10,039 nt of DNA from Bacteroidota bacterium (GTDB lineage: Bacteria > Bacteroidota > Bacteroidia > B-17B0 > Aurantibacillaceae), in NCBI GenBank assembly GCA_947474485.1, contig CANJJP010000029.1, forward strand, positions 1 through 10,039, in the 5' to 3' direction. Below, one piece after another: positions 1 through 6,944 of the stretch. A model generated the notes under the pieces. It searched no databases. It saw only the letters and a list, made by a program, of their open reading frames with translations, and was not told where the DNA came from. A program made the translations under genes and the position numbers. The stretch's first letter is position 1, and the number at the start of each line of letters is the position of its first letter.

Positions 1-16
1 ACTAAATTAATCACAA

Positions 17-196
17 ATGAAAAAGAAACTTTTTGTAGCATTGGTATTTGCATTTTTAGGAATTAGCTTGTTTGTTGCTTGCAAAAAAGAAAGCAATGAT
101 GGTATAAGCGTTGGTTACAAAGAAGAAAAAGGAACTGGAGCTAACCCAAATATTTCTAGCACCACAGGCTCAACTACTGCCGCTACAACAACCTAA
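17..196 (+). CDS. Small putative lipoprotein (59 aa)
   Basis: A complete 59-residue reading frame that begins ATG AAA AAG AAA and ends in TAA. The protein has a short basic N-terminus (MKKK), a hydrophobic core at about residues 5-20, and Cys22 in the context LFVAC. This looks like a signal peptidase II lipobox, although Phe at -3 is not the classical Leu. After the Cys comes a charged stretch (KKESND), then a mature region of only about 38 residues ending in a Thr/Ser/Ala-rich tail (residues 48-59). Inference: it is exported and lipid-anchored in the envelope. No domain or function is recognisable. Tiny lipoproteins of this kind are common in Bacteroidota. A strong terminator lies directly downstream, so it is probably the only or last gene of its transcript. 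Its promoter would lie mostly before the window. The start is supported because the signal peptide begins exactly at this ATG. Confidence 0.75.
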   Translation: MKKKLFVALVFAFLGISLFVACKKESNDGISVGYKEEKGTGANPNISSTTGSTTAATTT

Positions 197-222
197 ATAG
201 TATATTTACGATTCATCATAAT

Positions 223-254
223 AAATGCCTCCAGAGAACTCAGGGGGCATTTTT
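223..254 (+). terminator. Intrinsic terminator after the small lipoprotein gene
   Basis: A hairpin with left arm 223-232 and right arm 243-252 gives about 10 paired positions with one T-G wobble. The core is ATGCCTCC against GGGGGCAT, with a 10-nt loop. It is followed by a T run (250-254). It lies 26 bp after the lipoprotein stop codon and separates that gene from the M16 peptidase. Confidence 0.85.
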
Positions 255-258
255 CATT

Positions 259-266
259 TATATTTG
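259..266 (+). promoter_or_regulatory. Candidate -7 promoter element for the M16 peptidase
   Basis: TATATTTG matches the Bacteroidota -7 consensus TAnnTTTG exactly and lies 19 nt before the ATG at 286, immediately after the preceding terminator. No convincing -33 TTG is visible at the usual spacing, where the terminator stem sits. Assignment rests on position plus one motif. Confidence 0.45.
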
Positions 267-285
267 TATTCATTAACTCAAACAT

Positions 286-3177
286 ATGATAAATAAAATA
301 AGCATTCTTTTAATTGCTGCTGGCCTTACCTTATCGGTAAATGCACAAACAACTAAAAAACCTTTACCAACAAAAGTTGTTAAAGAACCAAAACAACTTT
401 CTAAATTACTTGGAGTTGAACTAATAGAAACAGTTGAACCAAAAGCGGGGCAATTAGTTATTCCGTATAAAAAATTTAAATTAAATAATGGGTTAACTAT
501 TATTATTAACGAAGACCACAGCGACCCAGTTGTTTATGTTGATGTAACATACCATGTTGGTTCTTCTCGTGAACAGCAAGGAAGAAGTGGATTTGCTCAT
601 TTCTTTGAACATATGATGTTTCAAGGATCAAAGCATGTAGGTGATGAAATGCATTTTAAATATATTTCTGAAGCTGGCGGTGAATTAAATGGAACTACCA
701 ATTTAGATAGAACAAACTATTTTGAAGTTTTACCTGTAAACAATTTGGAAATGGCCCTTTGGTTAGAAGCAGATCGTATGGGCTTTTTGCTTGATTCCGT
801 AACTCAACAAAAGTTTGAAGTGCAACGCGCTACTGTTAAAAATGAGCGTGGGCAACGTTACGACAACGCTCCATATGGTGTAGTTGGAGAAAAAACAGGT
901 GAAGCTCTTTACCCACAAGGCCACCCCTATTCTTGGACAACCATTGGATACATTGAAGATTTAAATCGCGTTGATGTTAATGATTTAAAACGTTTTTACA
1001 TGCGTTGGTATGGTCCAAACAATGCAGTACTAACTATTAGTGGAGACGTAAATACGAATGAAGCAGTTGCAATGGCTTTAAAATATTTTGGTGGAATTCC
1101 GGTTGGACCGGAAGTAAAAAAACAAGTTGCCCCTGAAACGAAATTAGATAAAGACCGATACATTTCATACGAAGACAATGTAAAATTCCCTTTATTAAAG
1201 ATGGCTTGGCCAACAGTTGCTGCATACAGTAAAGATGAAGCTGCATTGGATGCATTAGGTAGTATGTTGTACGGAAGTAAAGCAACTCCTTTCTATATTA
1301 ATTTTGTGAAAAACCAAAAAGCATCAAGTGTAAACGCATACAACACCTCTGGTGAACTAGCAGGTAGATTTGAAATTACTGTTAGAGGAAACAAAGATGC
1401 GAAACTTTCCGACCTTGAAGCAGAAGTTAGAAAAACAATGGCTGAATGGGAAGCAAAAGGTATTAGCGAAGATGAGTTAAAGAAGTTTAAAGCAAGCATG
1501 CAAAGTATGTACTATAATACTTTAACTAGCGTTAAAGGAAAGGGTTCAATGCTTGCAGCTTATCATACTTTCACTGGCAATGCTAATTACTTAAATTATG
1601 ATTTAAATCGTTACTTAAAATTAACGACTGCTGATATTATGAAAGCTTACATGACTTACATTAAAGACAAAAAAGCAGTTATTTTAAGTTGTGTTCCAAA
1701 AGGCAAAACAGATTTAATTGCCGCAGCAGAAAGTTGGAAAATGTACGAGCGTAAAATTGAAACTGAATCAGAAGAATACAAAAACTTAACGCCACGTAAT
1801 ACTGAAGAAAAATTTGATTGGTCTAAAAAGCCTGCATCTAAAGCAAGACCTGTAGTTAAAGCTCCAGTATTTTGGCAAGAGAAAGCTGCAAATGGTCTGC
1901 AAATGATGGGAAGTGTAGATAAAGAAATACCTAAAGTAAGTTTGTTTTTGAGTTTTAAAGCAGGCCATCGTTATGAAAAAGCTGATAAATCAGGTACCGC
2001 AATTTTAATGGCTGATTTATTAAATGAATCAACTCAAATTCACACTGCAGAAGAAATCTCCACTATTCTCGAGAAAATGGGCTCTTCCATCGATGTATCG
2101 GCAAATGCAAGTGAAATTAATTTTAGTGTCACTTCATTAAGCGCAAACCTGGCAGCAACTTTAAGAATATTAGAAGAAATTGTTTTGAAACCAAAATTTG
2201 ACACTTCAGAATTTAGCCGTGTAAAAAAAGAACTATTAGATCAAATTACATTACAAAACACACAGGCCGCAGCAACTGCTGATAAAGTATTCGGGAAATT
2301 ATTATTTGGAAATGACCATATATTATCAATGCCTACCAACGGGACCGCTGAAACAGTTAGTAAATTAAACGTTGATGATATTCGAAATTATTATAAGGAA
2401 CAAATTAGTCCGTCGGTTGCTGAATTAGTTGTTGTAGGTGATTTTAAGAAAGAAGATTTAATGAAACAAATTGCATTCTTAACTAATTGGAAAGGGAGCC
2501 CTATTGCATTAAGCAAGCAACCTGCAATACCTGAAACAGGTAAAACTAAAATTTATTTTATTGATAAAAAAGCTGCTGCGCAATCTGAGATTCGCGTTGG
2601 TAAAAAAGCGTATGCTTTTGATATGATAGGCGACTATTACCAATCAAACATTTCAAACTATGCGTTCTCAGGCAATTTCAATAGTAGATTAAATGGTTTA
2701 TTACGCGAAGTTAAAGGTTATACATACGGAGTAAGAGGTCGCTTCTCTGCAAATGAGTTTGAAGGATATTACAATATTAGCGGAGGCTTCAGAAGTAATT
2801 CAACCGATTCATCGATTATGTATATAATGGACGAATTGAAAAAATACGCTGATAACGGAATAACTAAAGATGAATTAGAGTTCACAAAAAATGGAATCAG
2901 TAGTTCAGAAGCATTGAAATATGAAACACCTAATCAAAAAATGTTTTTCTTAAAAGCATTAATGGATTATAATTTACCCGCTGATTACACAACCAAACAA
3001 AATGCTGTATTAGATGGTTTAACAATTGAATCTTTAAGCACAACAGCTAAAAAAGCATTAGACTATAACAACATGATTATACTAGTAGTTGGTGATAAAG
3101 AAACAAACCTTGAAAAAGTTAAGAAACTAGGTTATGAGGTTATTGAGTTAAATCAGGATGGGGAAGTGATAAAATAA
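286..3177 (+). CDS. Exported M16-family (insulinase/pitrilysin-like) zinc metallopeptidase
   Basis: A 963-aa peptidase predicted to cleave peptides in the periplasm. Residues 1-20 form a Sec signal peptide ending SVNA, with likely cleavage before Gln21; no lipobox Cys is present. The inverted zinc motif HFFEH is at 105-109: His105 and His109 are ligands and Glu108 is the catalytic base. The third ligand is Glu186 in KNER, at the spacing typical of M16. The second half repeats the fold but has lost the metal site: GTAILMADLLNE (570-581) aligns with the HxxEH segment and has Ile, Ala and Asp in place of His, Glu and His. The C-terminal half keeps the conserved motif LREVKGYTYGVRGRF (806-820), which in the family helps to bind substrate. 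It is therefore a single-chain protease with an active N-half and a structural C-half, of normal length. The substrate is unknown. No type IX sorting domain is evident. A terminator follows at 3218. Confidence 0.93.
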   Translation: MINKISILLIAAGLTLSVNAQTTKKPLPTKVVKEPKQLSKLLGVELIETVEPKAGQLVIPYKKFKLNNGLTIIINEDHSDPVVYVDVTYHVGSSREQQGRSGFAHFFEHMMFQGSKHVGDEMHFKYISEAGGELNGTTNLDRTNYFEVLPVNNLEMALWLEADRMGFLLDSVTQQKFEVQRATVKNERGQRYDNAPYGVVGEKTGEALYPQGHPYSWTTIGYIEDLNRVDVNDLKRFYMRWYGPNNAVLTISGDVNTNEAVAMALKYFGGIPVGPEVKKQVAPETKLDKDRYISYEDNVKFPLLKMAWPTVAAYSKDEAALDALGSMLYGSKATPFYINFVKNQKASSVNAYNTSGELAGRFEITVRGNKDAKLSDLEAEVRKTMAEWEAKGISEDELKKFKASMQSMYYNTLTSVKGKGSMLAAYHTFTGNANYLNYDLNRYLKLTTADIMKAYMTYIKDKKAVILSCVPKGKTDLIAAAESWKMYERKIETESEEYKNLTPRNTEEKFDWSKKPASKARPVVKAPVFWQEKAANGLQMMGSVDKEIPKVSLFLSFKAGHRYEKADKSGTAILMADLLNESTQIHTAEEISTILEKMGSSIDVSANASEINFSVTSLSANLAATLRILEEIVLKPKFDTSEFSRVKKELLDQITLQNTQAAATADKVFGKLLFGNDHILSMPTNGTAETVSKLNVDDIRNYYKEQISPSVAELVVVGDFKKEDLMKQIAFLTNWKGSPIALSKQPAIPETGKTKIYFIDKKAAAQSEIRVGKKAYAFDMIGDYYQSNISNYAFSGNFNSRLNGLLREVKGYTYGVRGRFSANEFEGYYNISGGFRSNSTDSSIMYIMDELKKYADNGITKDELEFTKNGISSSEALKYETPNQKMFFLKALMDYNLPADYTTKQNAVLDGLTIESLSTTAKKALDYNNMIILVVGDKETNLEKVKKLGYEVIELNQDGEVIK

Positions 3178-3178
3178 A

Positions 3179-3204
3179 CATGCTTCGTCAGGCTCAGCAT
3201 GACT
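3179..3204 (-). repeat. REP-like palindrome, copy 1
   Basis: Starts 2 bp after the M16 stop codon. CATGCT (3179-3184) pairs perfectly with AGCATG (3196-3201) around an 11-nt loop. Read on the minus strand it contains GTCA-TGCT-GAGC followed by CTGACGAAG. The framework GTCA-N4-GAGC-N4/5-CGA(A/G) is shared with the two palindromes downstream, so I treat all three as related REP-type elements. No RAYT transposase is in the window. Confidence 0.55.
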
Positions 3205-3217
3205 TTAGGATATAAAC

Positions 3218-3253
3218 AACGGCGCGATAGTTTTCGCGCCGTTTTATTTTTTT
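3218..3253 (+). terminator. Intrinsic terminator of the M16 peptidase gene
   Basis: A GC-rich hairpin with arms 3218-3227 and 3234-3243 (core CGGCGCGA / TCGCGCCG) and a 6-nt loop, about 10 bp with no mismatch. It is followed by an almost uninterrupted T run (3242-3253). The complementary strand has only a modest T-rich tail, so it is mainly a plus-strand terminator. Confidence 0.9.
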
Positions 3254-3263
3254 CACCATTACA

Positions 3264-3288
3264 ATGTCAGGTCGAGCGCAGTCGAGAC
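3264..3288 (+). repeat. REP-like palindrome, copy 2 (left arm of inverted pair)
   Basis: This 25-bp element begins ATGTCAGG and contains TCGAGCGCAGTCGA, itself a small hairpin (TCGA arms, 6-nt loop). It is the reverse complement of 3358-3382 except at one position, G3270 here versus the A expected from the other arm. The spacing between arms is 69 bp. Framework GTCA-GGTC-GAGC. Confidence 0.7.
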
Positions 3289-3357
3289 TTATTTAACGTG
3301 ATTTCGATTTGTGCACATTTCAGTATTTCCATTTTACTTGGCGATTGCGTTTTCCAT

Positions 3358-3382
3358 GTCTCGACTGCGCTCGACTTGACAT
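3358..3382 (-). repeat. REP-like palindrome, copy 3 (right arm of inverted pair)
   Basis: The inverted partner of 3264-3288, matching at 24 of 25 positions when reverse-complemented. It ends 15 bp past the uvrA stop codon (on uvrA's downstream side). Together the two arms resemble the paired REP arrangement (BIME) of enterobacteria. In RNA from either strand they could form a long stem with a 69-nt loop. No separate intrinsic terminator for uvrA is visible, so this pair may mark its 3' end (inference). Confidence 0.7.
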
Positions 3383-3397
3383 CACAAGAGTTTGAAT

Positions 3398-6214
3398 CTA
3401 ATTCAACTTCTCTTTCAAATACTTTCCTGTAAATGATTTTTTGTTTTTCACCAATTCCTCAGGAATACCTTCAAATACAATATTCCCACCTTGGTCACCG
3501 CCTTCTGGTCCCAAATCAACAATCCAATCGGCACATTTAATAACTTCTAAATTATGTTCGATTACTACAATTGAATGACCTTTTTCTAACAGGGCATTAA
3601 ATGATTTTAATAATTTTTGAATATCATGAAAATGCAAACCAGTTGTTGGTTCATCAAAAATAAATAAGGTTGGCGATACAGACGAATTTGCAATTCCCAA
3701 AAAGGTAGCAAGTTTAATACGCTGCGCTTCTCCCCCACTTAAGGTGCTAGATGCTTGTCCTAATTGCACGTAACCTAAACCAACCTCTTTTAAAGGAGCT
3801 AATTTATCTGCAATCTTTTTACTTGTTTTATTTTCAGAGTGTGATGCGAAAAAGTCTATTGCATCATCAATTGTCATTTCTAAAATATCGGTAACATTTT
3901 TCCCATGGAAATTTACATCCAATGTTTCTGCTTTAAAACGCTTTCCAGTGCATGCTTCGCAGGTTAATTGCACATCAGCCATAAACTGCATTTCAACAGT
4001 AATTTTTCCTTCACCCTCACATACTTCGCATCTACCTCCATCCACGTTAAATGAGAAATGTGAAGGTTTATAACCTCTAACTTTCGACATTTGTTGGTCG
4101 GCATATAAATTACGAATCTCATCGTAAGCTTTAATGTAAGTCACAGGATTTGAACGAGAAGACTTTCCGATTGGGTTTTGGTCAACATATTCAATAGCAG
4201 AAATCTTTTTCAAATCTCCGCTAATCATTTGTGATGAAGAGATCTTATCAAAATACCCATCAATGTATTTTTGCAAATACGGCAACAATGCTTTTTTAAT
4301 TAATGTCGATTTTCCTGAACCACTTACGCCTGTAACGGCACATAGCACATTCAAAGGAAACTTAACACTTACATTTTTTAAATTATTATCCGAAACATTT
4401 TTAACTTCAATGCTATGTGTCCATTTACGACGATTAAAAGGGACAACAATTTCTAATTCCTTATTTAAATATTTAGCAGTTAAACTTTTTCCCCGGCTCA
4501 ATAATGCCTTGTGGTCGCCTTGAAAAACTAAATTACCACCAAGACTTCCAGCTTCAGGACCAATATCTATTAGTTCATCAGCTTCACGCATAATGTCTTC
4601 ATCATGCTCAACAATAATAACGGTATTGCCTTGTTGTTGCAATGAACGTAACACTTTTATCAAACGCTCTGTATCTCGCGGGTGCAAACCAATACTTGGC
4701 TCATCTAAAATATACATACTACCAACCAAGCTACTTCCTAATGAGGTTGCCAAGTTAATACGTTGCGATTCGCCACCGCTTAAAGTATTAGCAACACGGT
4801 TTAAGGTTAAGTAACTTAAACCAACATCACACAAATATTGTAATCGATTGGTGATTTCAATTAATAAACGTTTTGCAACTTTTTTATCGTGCTCGTTTAG
4901 CTCTAATGCTTTAAAGAAAAGCAATGATTCAGAAATTGGCATTAAAACTAATTCCGTTATGTTCTTCCCTCCTACTTTTACATAACCTGCATCTTTGCGC
5001 AAGCGTGTACCAAGGCAATCGGGGCAAGCAGTTTTACCGCGATAACGAGCAAGCATTACACGGTATTGTATTTTATAACTTTCCTTTTGCAAACCTAAAA
5101 AGAAAGAATCTAATCCTTCGAAATATTCATTGCCTTTCCACAACAAATCATACTCCGCTTTTTTTAATTCGATGATTGGTTTATGAACTGGGAAATTAAA
5201 TTTGTGTGCGTGTTTAATTAATTCATTTTTCCAGTAACTCATTGTTTCGCCATTCCAGCAAACGATAGCATTTTCGTAAACCGACAAACTTTTGTTTGGC
5301 ATTACTAAATCTGGGTCGATGCCAATAATGCTTCCAAAGCCTTCACATTTTTTACATGCCCCAATTGGGTTATTGAAGGTGAAGAAATTTGGATTTGGCT
5401 CTTCAAAACTCATTCCATCTAACTCAAATAAGTTAGAGAACTGCGCAATTTTTCCTGTGTTTTGATTGTAGATATAACACTCTCCTTTGCCTTCTGCAAA
5501 AGCTGTTTGTACCGAATCAGCAACTCGGTTATCTAATTCATCACTTGTTTTATCTACTACAATTCTATCTATAAGCAAATAAACATCCTCTGCTTTTATT
5601 TTTTTTACATCTTTTAAATCTGTAATTTTTATAATTTCCTTCTTTATCCAAACCCTTGAAAATCCTTGTTGAGAAAGCAATTCAAGCTGTTTCTCTAATT
5701 TTCTATCTTTTGGTAAATATAATTTTGAAACAACTAATAAAACATGTTCGTTAGGCAAAGTTTGAACAAACTCCACAACATCAGTAACACTATGGCGCTT
5801 AACCAATTTACCCGAAACAGGCGAATAGGTTTTACCAATGCGCGCAAATAATAATTTCATGTAATCATAAACCTCCGTAACAGTACCAACTGTAGAACGC
5901 GGATTACGAGAAATAACTTTTTGTTCGATGGCAATGGCAGGAGAAATTCCTTTTATATAATCAACCAAAGGTTTTTCTAATCTCCCTAAGAACTGACGAG
6001 CGTAAGCCGAAAGACTTTCTACATAACGTCTTTGCCCCTCTGCATAAAGTGTATCAAAAGCAAGCGATGATTTTCCTGAACCGGAAAGACCTGTAATAAC
6101 AACCATTTTGTTTCGAGGAATAGCCACATCCATATTTTTCAAATTATGCATGCGGGCACCTTTAATAATAATGTGCTTTTTAGGATCGAGTTTTGAAATA
6201 TCTGTTACGCTCAT
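3398..6214 (-). CDS. uvrA: UvrA, DNA-damage recognition ATPase of the excinuclease ABC complex
   Basis: A 938-aa protein, essentially the usual UvrA length (E. coli UvrA is 940). It dimerises, scans DNA for bulky lesions and loads UvrB in nucleotide excision repair. All expected landmarks are present in order. First ATPase: Walker [10 protein letters not shown] 42-50, signature LSGGESQR 478-485 and Walker B YILDEP 501-506. A zinc site is suggested by the Cys pairs 287/290 and 397/400. Second ATPase: Walker [10 protein letters not shown] 629-637, signature LSGGEAQR 825-832 and Walker B FIFDEP 851-856. The second zinc module has Cys729/732 and Cys752/755. The chosen ATG gives the standard N-terminus leading into [15 protein letters not shown]. 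Nothing is missing or broken. It stands alone: the M16 gene converges on it and the next upstream gene on the same strand is behind a strong terminator. Bacteroidota can carry more than one UvrA; this one looks like the complete canonical form. Confidence 0.98.
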   Translation of the reverse strand: MSVTDISKLDPKKHIIIKGARMHNLKNMDVAIPRNKMVVITGLSGSGKSSLAFDTLYAEGQRRYVESLSAYARQFLGRLEKPLVDYIKGISPAIAIEQKVISRNPRSTVGTVTEVYDYMKLLFARIGKTYSPVSGKLVKRHSVTDVVEFVQTLPNEHVLLVVSKLYLPKDRKLEKQLELLSQQGFSRVWIKKEIIKITDLKDVKKIKAEDVYLLIDRIVVDKTSDELDNRVADSVQTAFAEGKGECYIYNQNTGKIAQFSNLFELDGMSFEEPNPNFFTFNNPIGACKKCEGFGSIIGIDPDLVMPNKSLSVYENAIVCWNGETMSYWKNELIKHAHKFNFPVHKPIIELKKAEYDLLWKGNEYFEGLDSFFLGLQKESYKIQYRVMLARYRGKTACPDCLGTRLRKDAGYVKVGGKNITELVLMPISESLLFFKALELNEHDKKVAKRLLIEITNRLQYLCDVGLSYLTLNRVANTLSGGESQRINLATSLGSSLVGSMYILDEPSIGLHPRDTERLIKVLRSLQQQGNTVIIVEHDEDIMREADELIDIGPEAGSLGGNLVFQGDHKALLSRGKSLTAKYLNKELEIVVPFNRRKWTHSIEVKNVSDNNLKNVSVKFPLNVLCAVTGVSGSGKSTLIKKALLPYLQKYIDGYFDKISSSQMISGDLKKISAIEYVDQNPIGKSSRSNPVTYIKAYDEIRNLYADQQMSKVRGYKPSHFSFNVDGGRCEVCEGEGKITVEMQFMADVQLTCEACTGKRFKAETLDVNFHGKNVTDILEMTIDDAIDFFASHSENKTSKKIADKLAPLKEVGLGYVQLGQASSTLSGGEAQRIKLATFLGIANSSVSPTLFIFDEPTTGLHFHDIQKLLKSFNALLEKGHSIVVIEHNLEVIKCADWIVDLGPEGGDQGGNIVFEGIPEELVKNKKSFTGKYLKEKLN

Positions 6215-6222
6215 ATAAACGA

Positions 6223-6230
6223 CAAAGATA
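6223..6230 (-). promoter_or_regulatory. Candidate -7 promoter element of uvrA (near-leaderless)
   Basis: On the minus strand TATCTTTG matches TAnnTTTG exactly and ends only 8 nt before the uvrA ATG. If transcription starts the usual few bases after the element, the 5' leader would be about 0-4 nt. The -33 region is a weak match (a T-rich stretch, no clean TTG). Confidence 0.5.
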
Positions 6231-6590
6231 AGCTTTGAAGAAGCATTTAAAATAAGGAGTTGCTAACAGAAGCAAACAAAATTGTTCAAGAATTTGAAAC
6301 TTATTATTTATTTGGCGAACCAAGGCTAATTTTCATAAAAGAAAACTTTAAGTAAATGAGTTGCACTTTATTGGTAAAAATCACAAAGTAATTATTTCAT
6401 CAAGACGATGAAAAATACGCTGCATAGTGCCTCTTACAAATTAACTCAAAACATACTATATGCTTGCTAATAGATTTATTTCTAGTGAAAGGATTCGCGA
6501 AAATAACCGAGCACATTGAACTAATTTTTGGTTAAAATTAGACTAAATTCTATAAATAATTACAATATTGATTATGACGGATATAAACTA
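6231..6590. other. Gene-free intergenic stretch upstream of uvrA
   Basis: No intact gene is visible on either strand. The longest ATG-started frame I noticed on the plus strand is about 20 codons (6408-6470). Two small perfect inverted repeats occur: TTTCATC/GATGAAA (6395-6401 and 6407-6413, 5-nt loop) and CTAATTTT/AAAATTAG (6521-6528 and 6534-6541, 5-nt loop). Neither has the T tail of a terminator. Coding-like fragments on the plus strand are described separately. The region is unusually long for a spacer between two codirectional minus-strand units and may contain the remains of a gene. Confidence 0.5.
6251..6355 (+). pseudogene. Possible decayed gene fragment
   Basis: A stop-bounded plus-strand frame without an ATG (35 codons including the stop) reads like real protein, with segments such as KIVQEFETYYLFGEP and RLIFIKENFK before TAA. 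A shift of frame continues in a similar style (NELHFIGKNHKVIIS, about 6358-6402), then stops accumulate. There is no recognisable domain. It could be the remnant of a gene lost next to uvrA, or chance in AT-rich DNA. The evidence is only the amino-acid character of the translation. Confidence 0.15.
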
Positions 6591-6622
6591 AAAAAGCTCG
6601 TTCCTTATGGAACGAGCTTTTT
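6591..6622 (-). terminator. Strong bidirectional intrinsic terminator after the cold-shock gene
   Basis: A perfect 14-bp stem (6591-6604 with 6609-6622), core GCTCGTTCC / GGAACGAGC, with a 4-nt loop. It has A/T runs on both sides, so each strand has a T tail. It lies 49 bp past the stop codon of the cold-shock gene on the minus strand and insulates uvrA from that unit. No plus-strand gene upstream would obviously need it. Confidence 0.92.
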
Positions 6623-6626
6623 CTTT

Positions 6627-6655
6627 GAGTGGATATAGTCTCACGACTATAACTC
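6627..6655 (-). other. Second hairpin in the cold-shock gene 3' UTR
   Basis: TATAGTC (6634-6640) pairs perfectly with GACTATA (6645-6651) around a 4-nt TCAC loop. The stem extends through GAGT (6627-6630) with ACTC (6652-6655) across a 3-nt bulge. It sits between the stop codon and the main terminator and has no T tail of its own. It may protect the mRNA 3' end; this is inference. Confidence 0.5.
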
Positions 6656-6671
6656 AGAACGTATTTAAAAA

Positions 6672-6860
6672 TTATGCTAACTTAACGTTTACTGCATTCA
6701 ATCCTCTTTTACCTTCTTGTACATCAAATACAACGTTGTCATCTTCACGAATTTCTTCTTGTAAACCCGTTGCGTGAACAAAAATTTCTTCACCATTTTC
6801 TGATTTAATAAATCCGAAACCTTTAGCTTCGTTGTAAAATTTTACTACTCCTGTTTTCAT
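6672..6860 (-). CDS. Cold-shock-domain protein (CspA family)
   Basis: A 62-aa single cold-shock domain, slightly shorter than E. coli CspA (70 aa) but complete. It starts MKTGVVKFYNEAKGFGFI. RNP1-type KGFGFI is at 13-18 and RNP2-type IFVHA at 26-30; these surface aromatics bind single-stranded RNA or DNA on the OB fold. The C-terminal strand carries GKRGLNAVNVKL in place of the usual GxxAxNV motif. The expected role is that of a cytoplasmic nucleic-acid chaperone that melts RNA structure. It lies 71 bp downstream of a DEAD-box helicase on the same strand and before a strong terminator. It may be read from the helicase transcript, from its own promoter in the gap, or both. The sequence just upstream of the ATG is very A-rich, with no Shine-Dalgarno motif. 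The name cannot tell a truly cold-induced member from a constitutive one. Confidence 0.95.
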   Translation of the reverse strand: MKTGVVKFYNEAKGFGFIKSENGEEIFVHATGLQEEIREDDNVVFDVQEGKRGLNAVNVKLA

Positions 6861-6889
6861 TCTTTTTGTTTTTTTATTATGTTATTCTA

Positions 6890-6920
6890 CTTTATTAAGC
6901 CTGCATCACCGCGACACAAA
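6890..6920 (-). promoter_or_regulatory. Candidate promoter of the cold-shock gene
   Basis: On the minus strand TTTG (6920-6917) is followed after exactly 19 nt by TAATAAAG (6897-6890). The spacing and the -33 TTTG fit the Bacteroidota pattern, but the second element deviates from TAnnTTTG at its 3' half. It would give a leader of roughly 25 nt. Confidence 0.3.
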
Positions 6921-6925
6921 CTCAA

Positions 6926-6944
6926 TTCCTTTTAGGAAAAGGGA
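6926..6944 (-). other. Hairpin spanning the helicase stop codon
   Basis: CCTTTT (6928-6933) pairs with AAAAGG (6937-6942) around a 3-nt loop, extendable by one wobble and one A-T pair. The TAA stop of the helicase lies in it. There is no T-rich tail on the minus strand, so it is at best a leaky terminator or processing point between helicase and cold-shock gene. Confidence 0.25.

Noticed and set aside
3264..3382. Inverted pair considered as terminal repeats of a tiny insertion element (MITE)
   Set aside because: The 69-bp spacer is unique, no flanking target duplication is visible, and the arms are themselves REP-like. A paired REP arrangement explains it better.
3199..3432. Plus-strand frame of 77 codons between the M16 gene and uvrA
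   Set aside because: It runs through the terminator and both REP-like arms and overlaps the uvrA 3' end antisense. The translation has no protein-like character.
6408..6470. 20-codon plus-strand frame MKNTLHSASYK... upstream of uvrA
   Set aside because: Too short, without promoter or terminator evidence. Its ATG lies inside a small inverted repeat.
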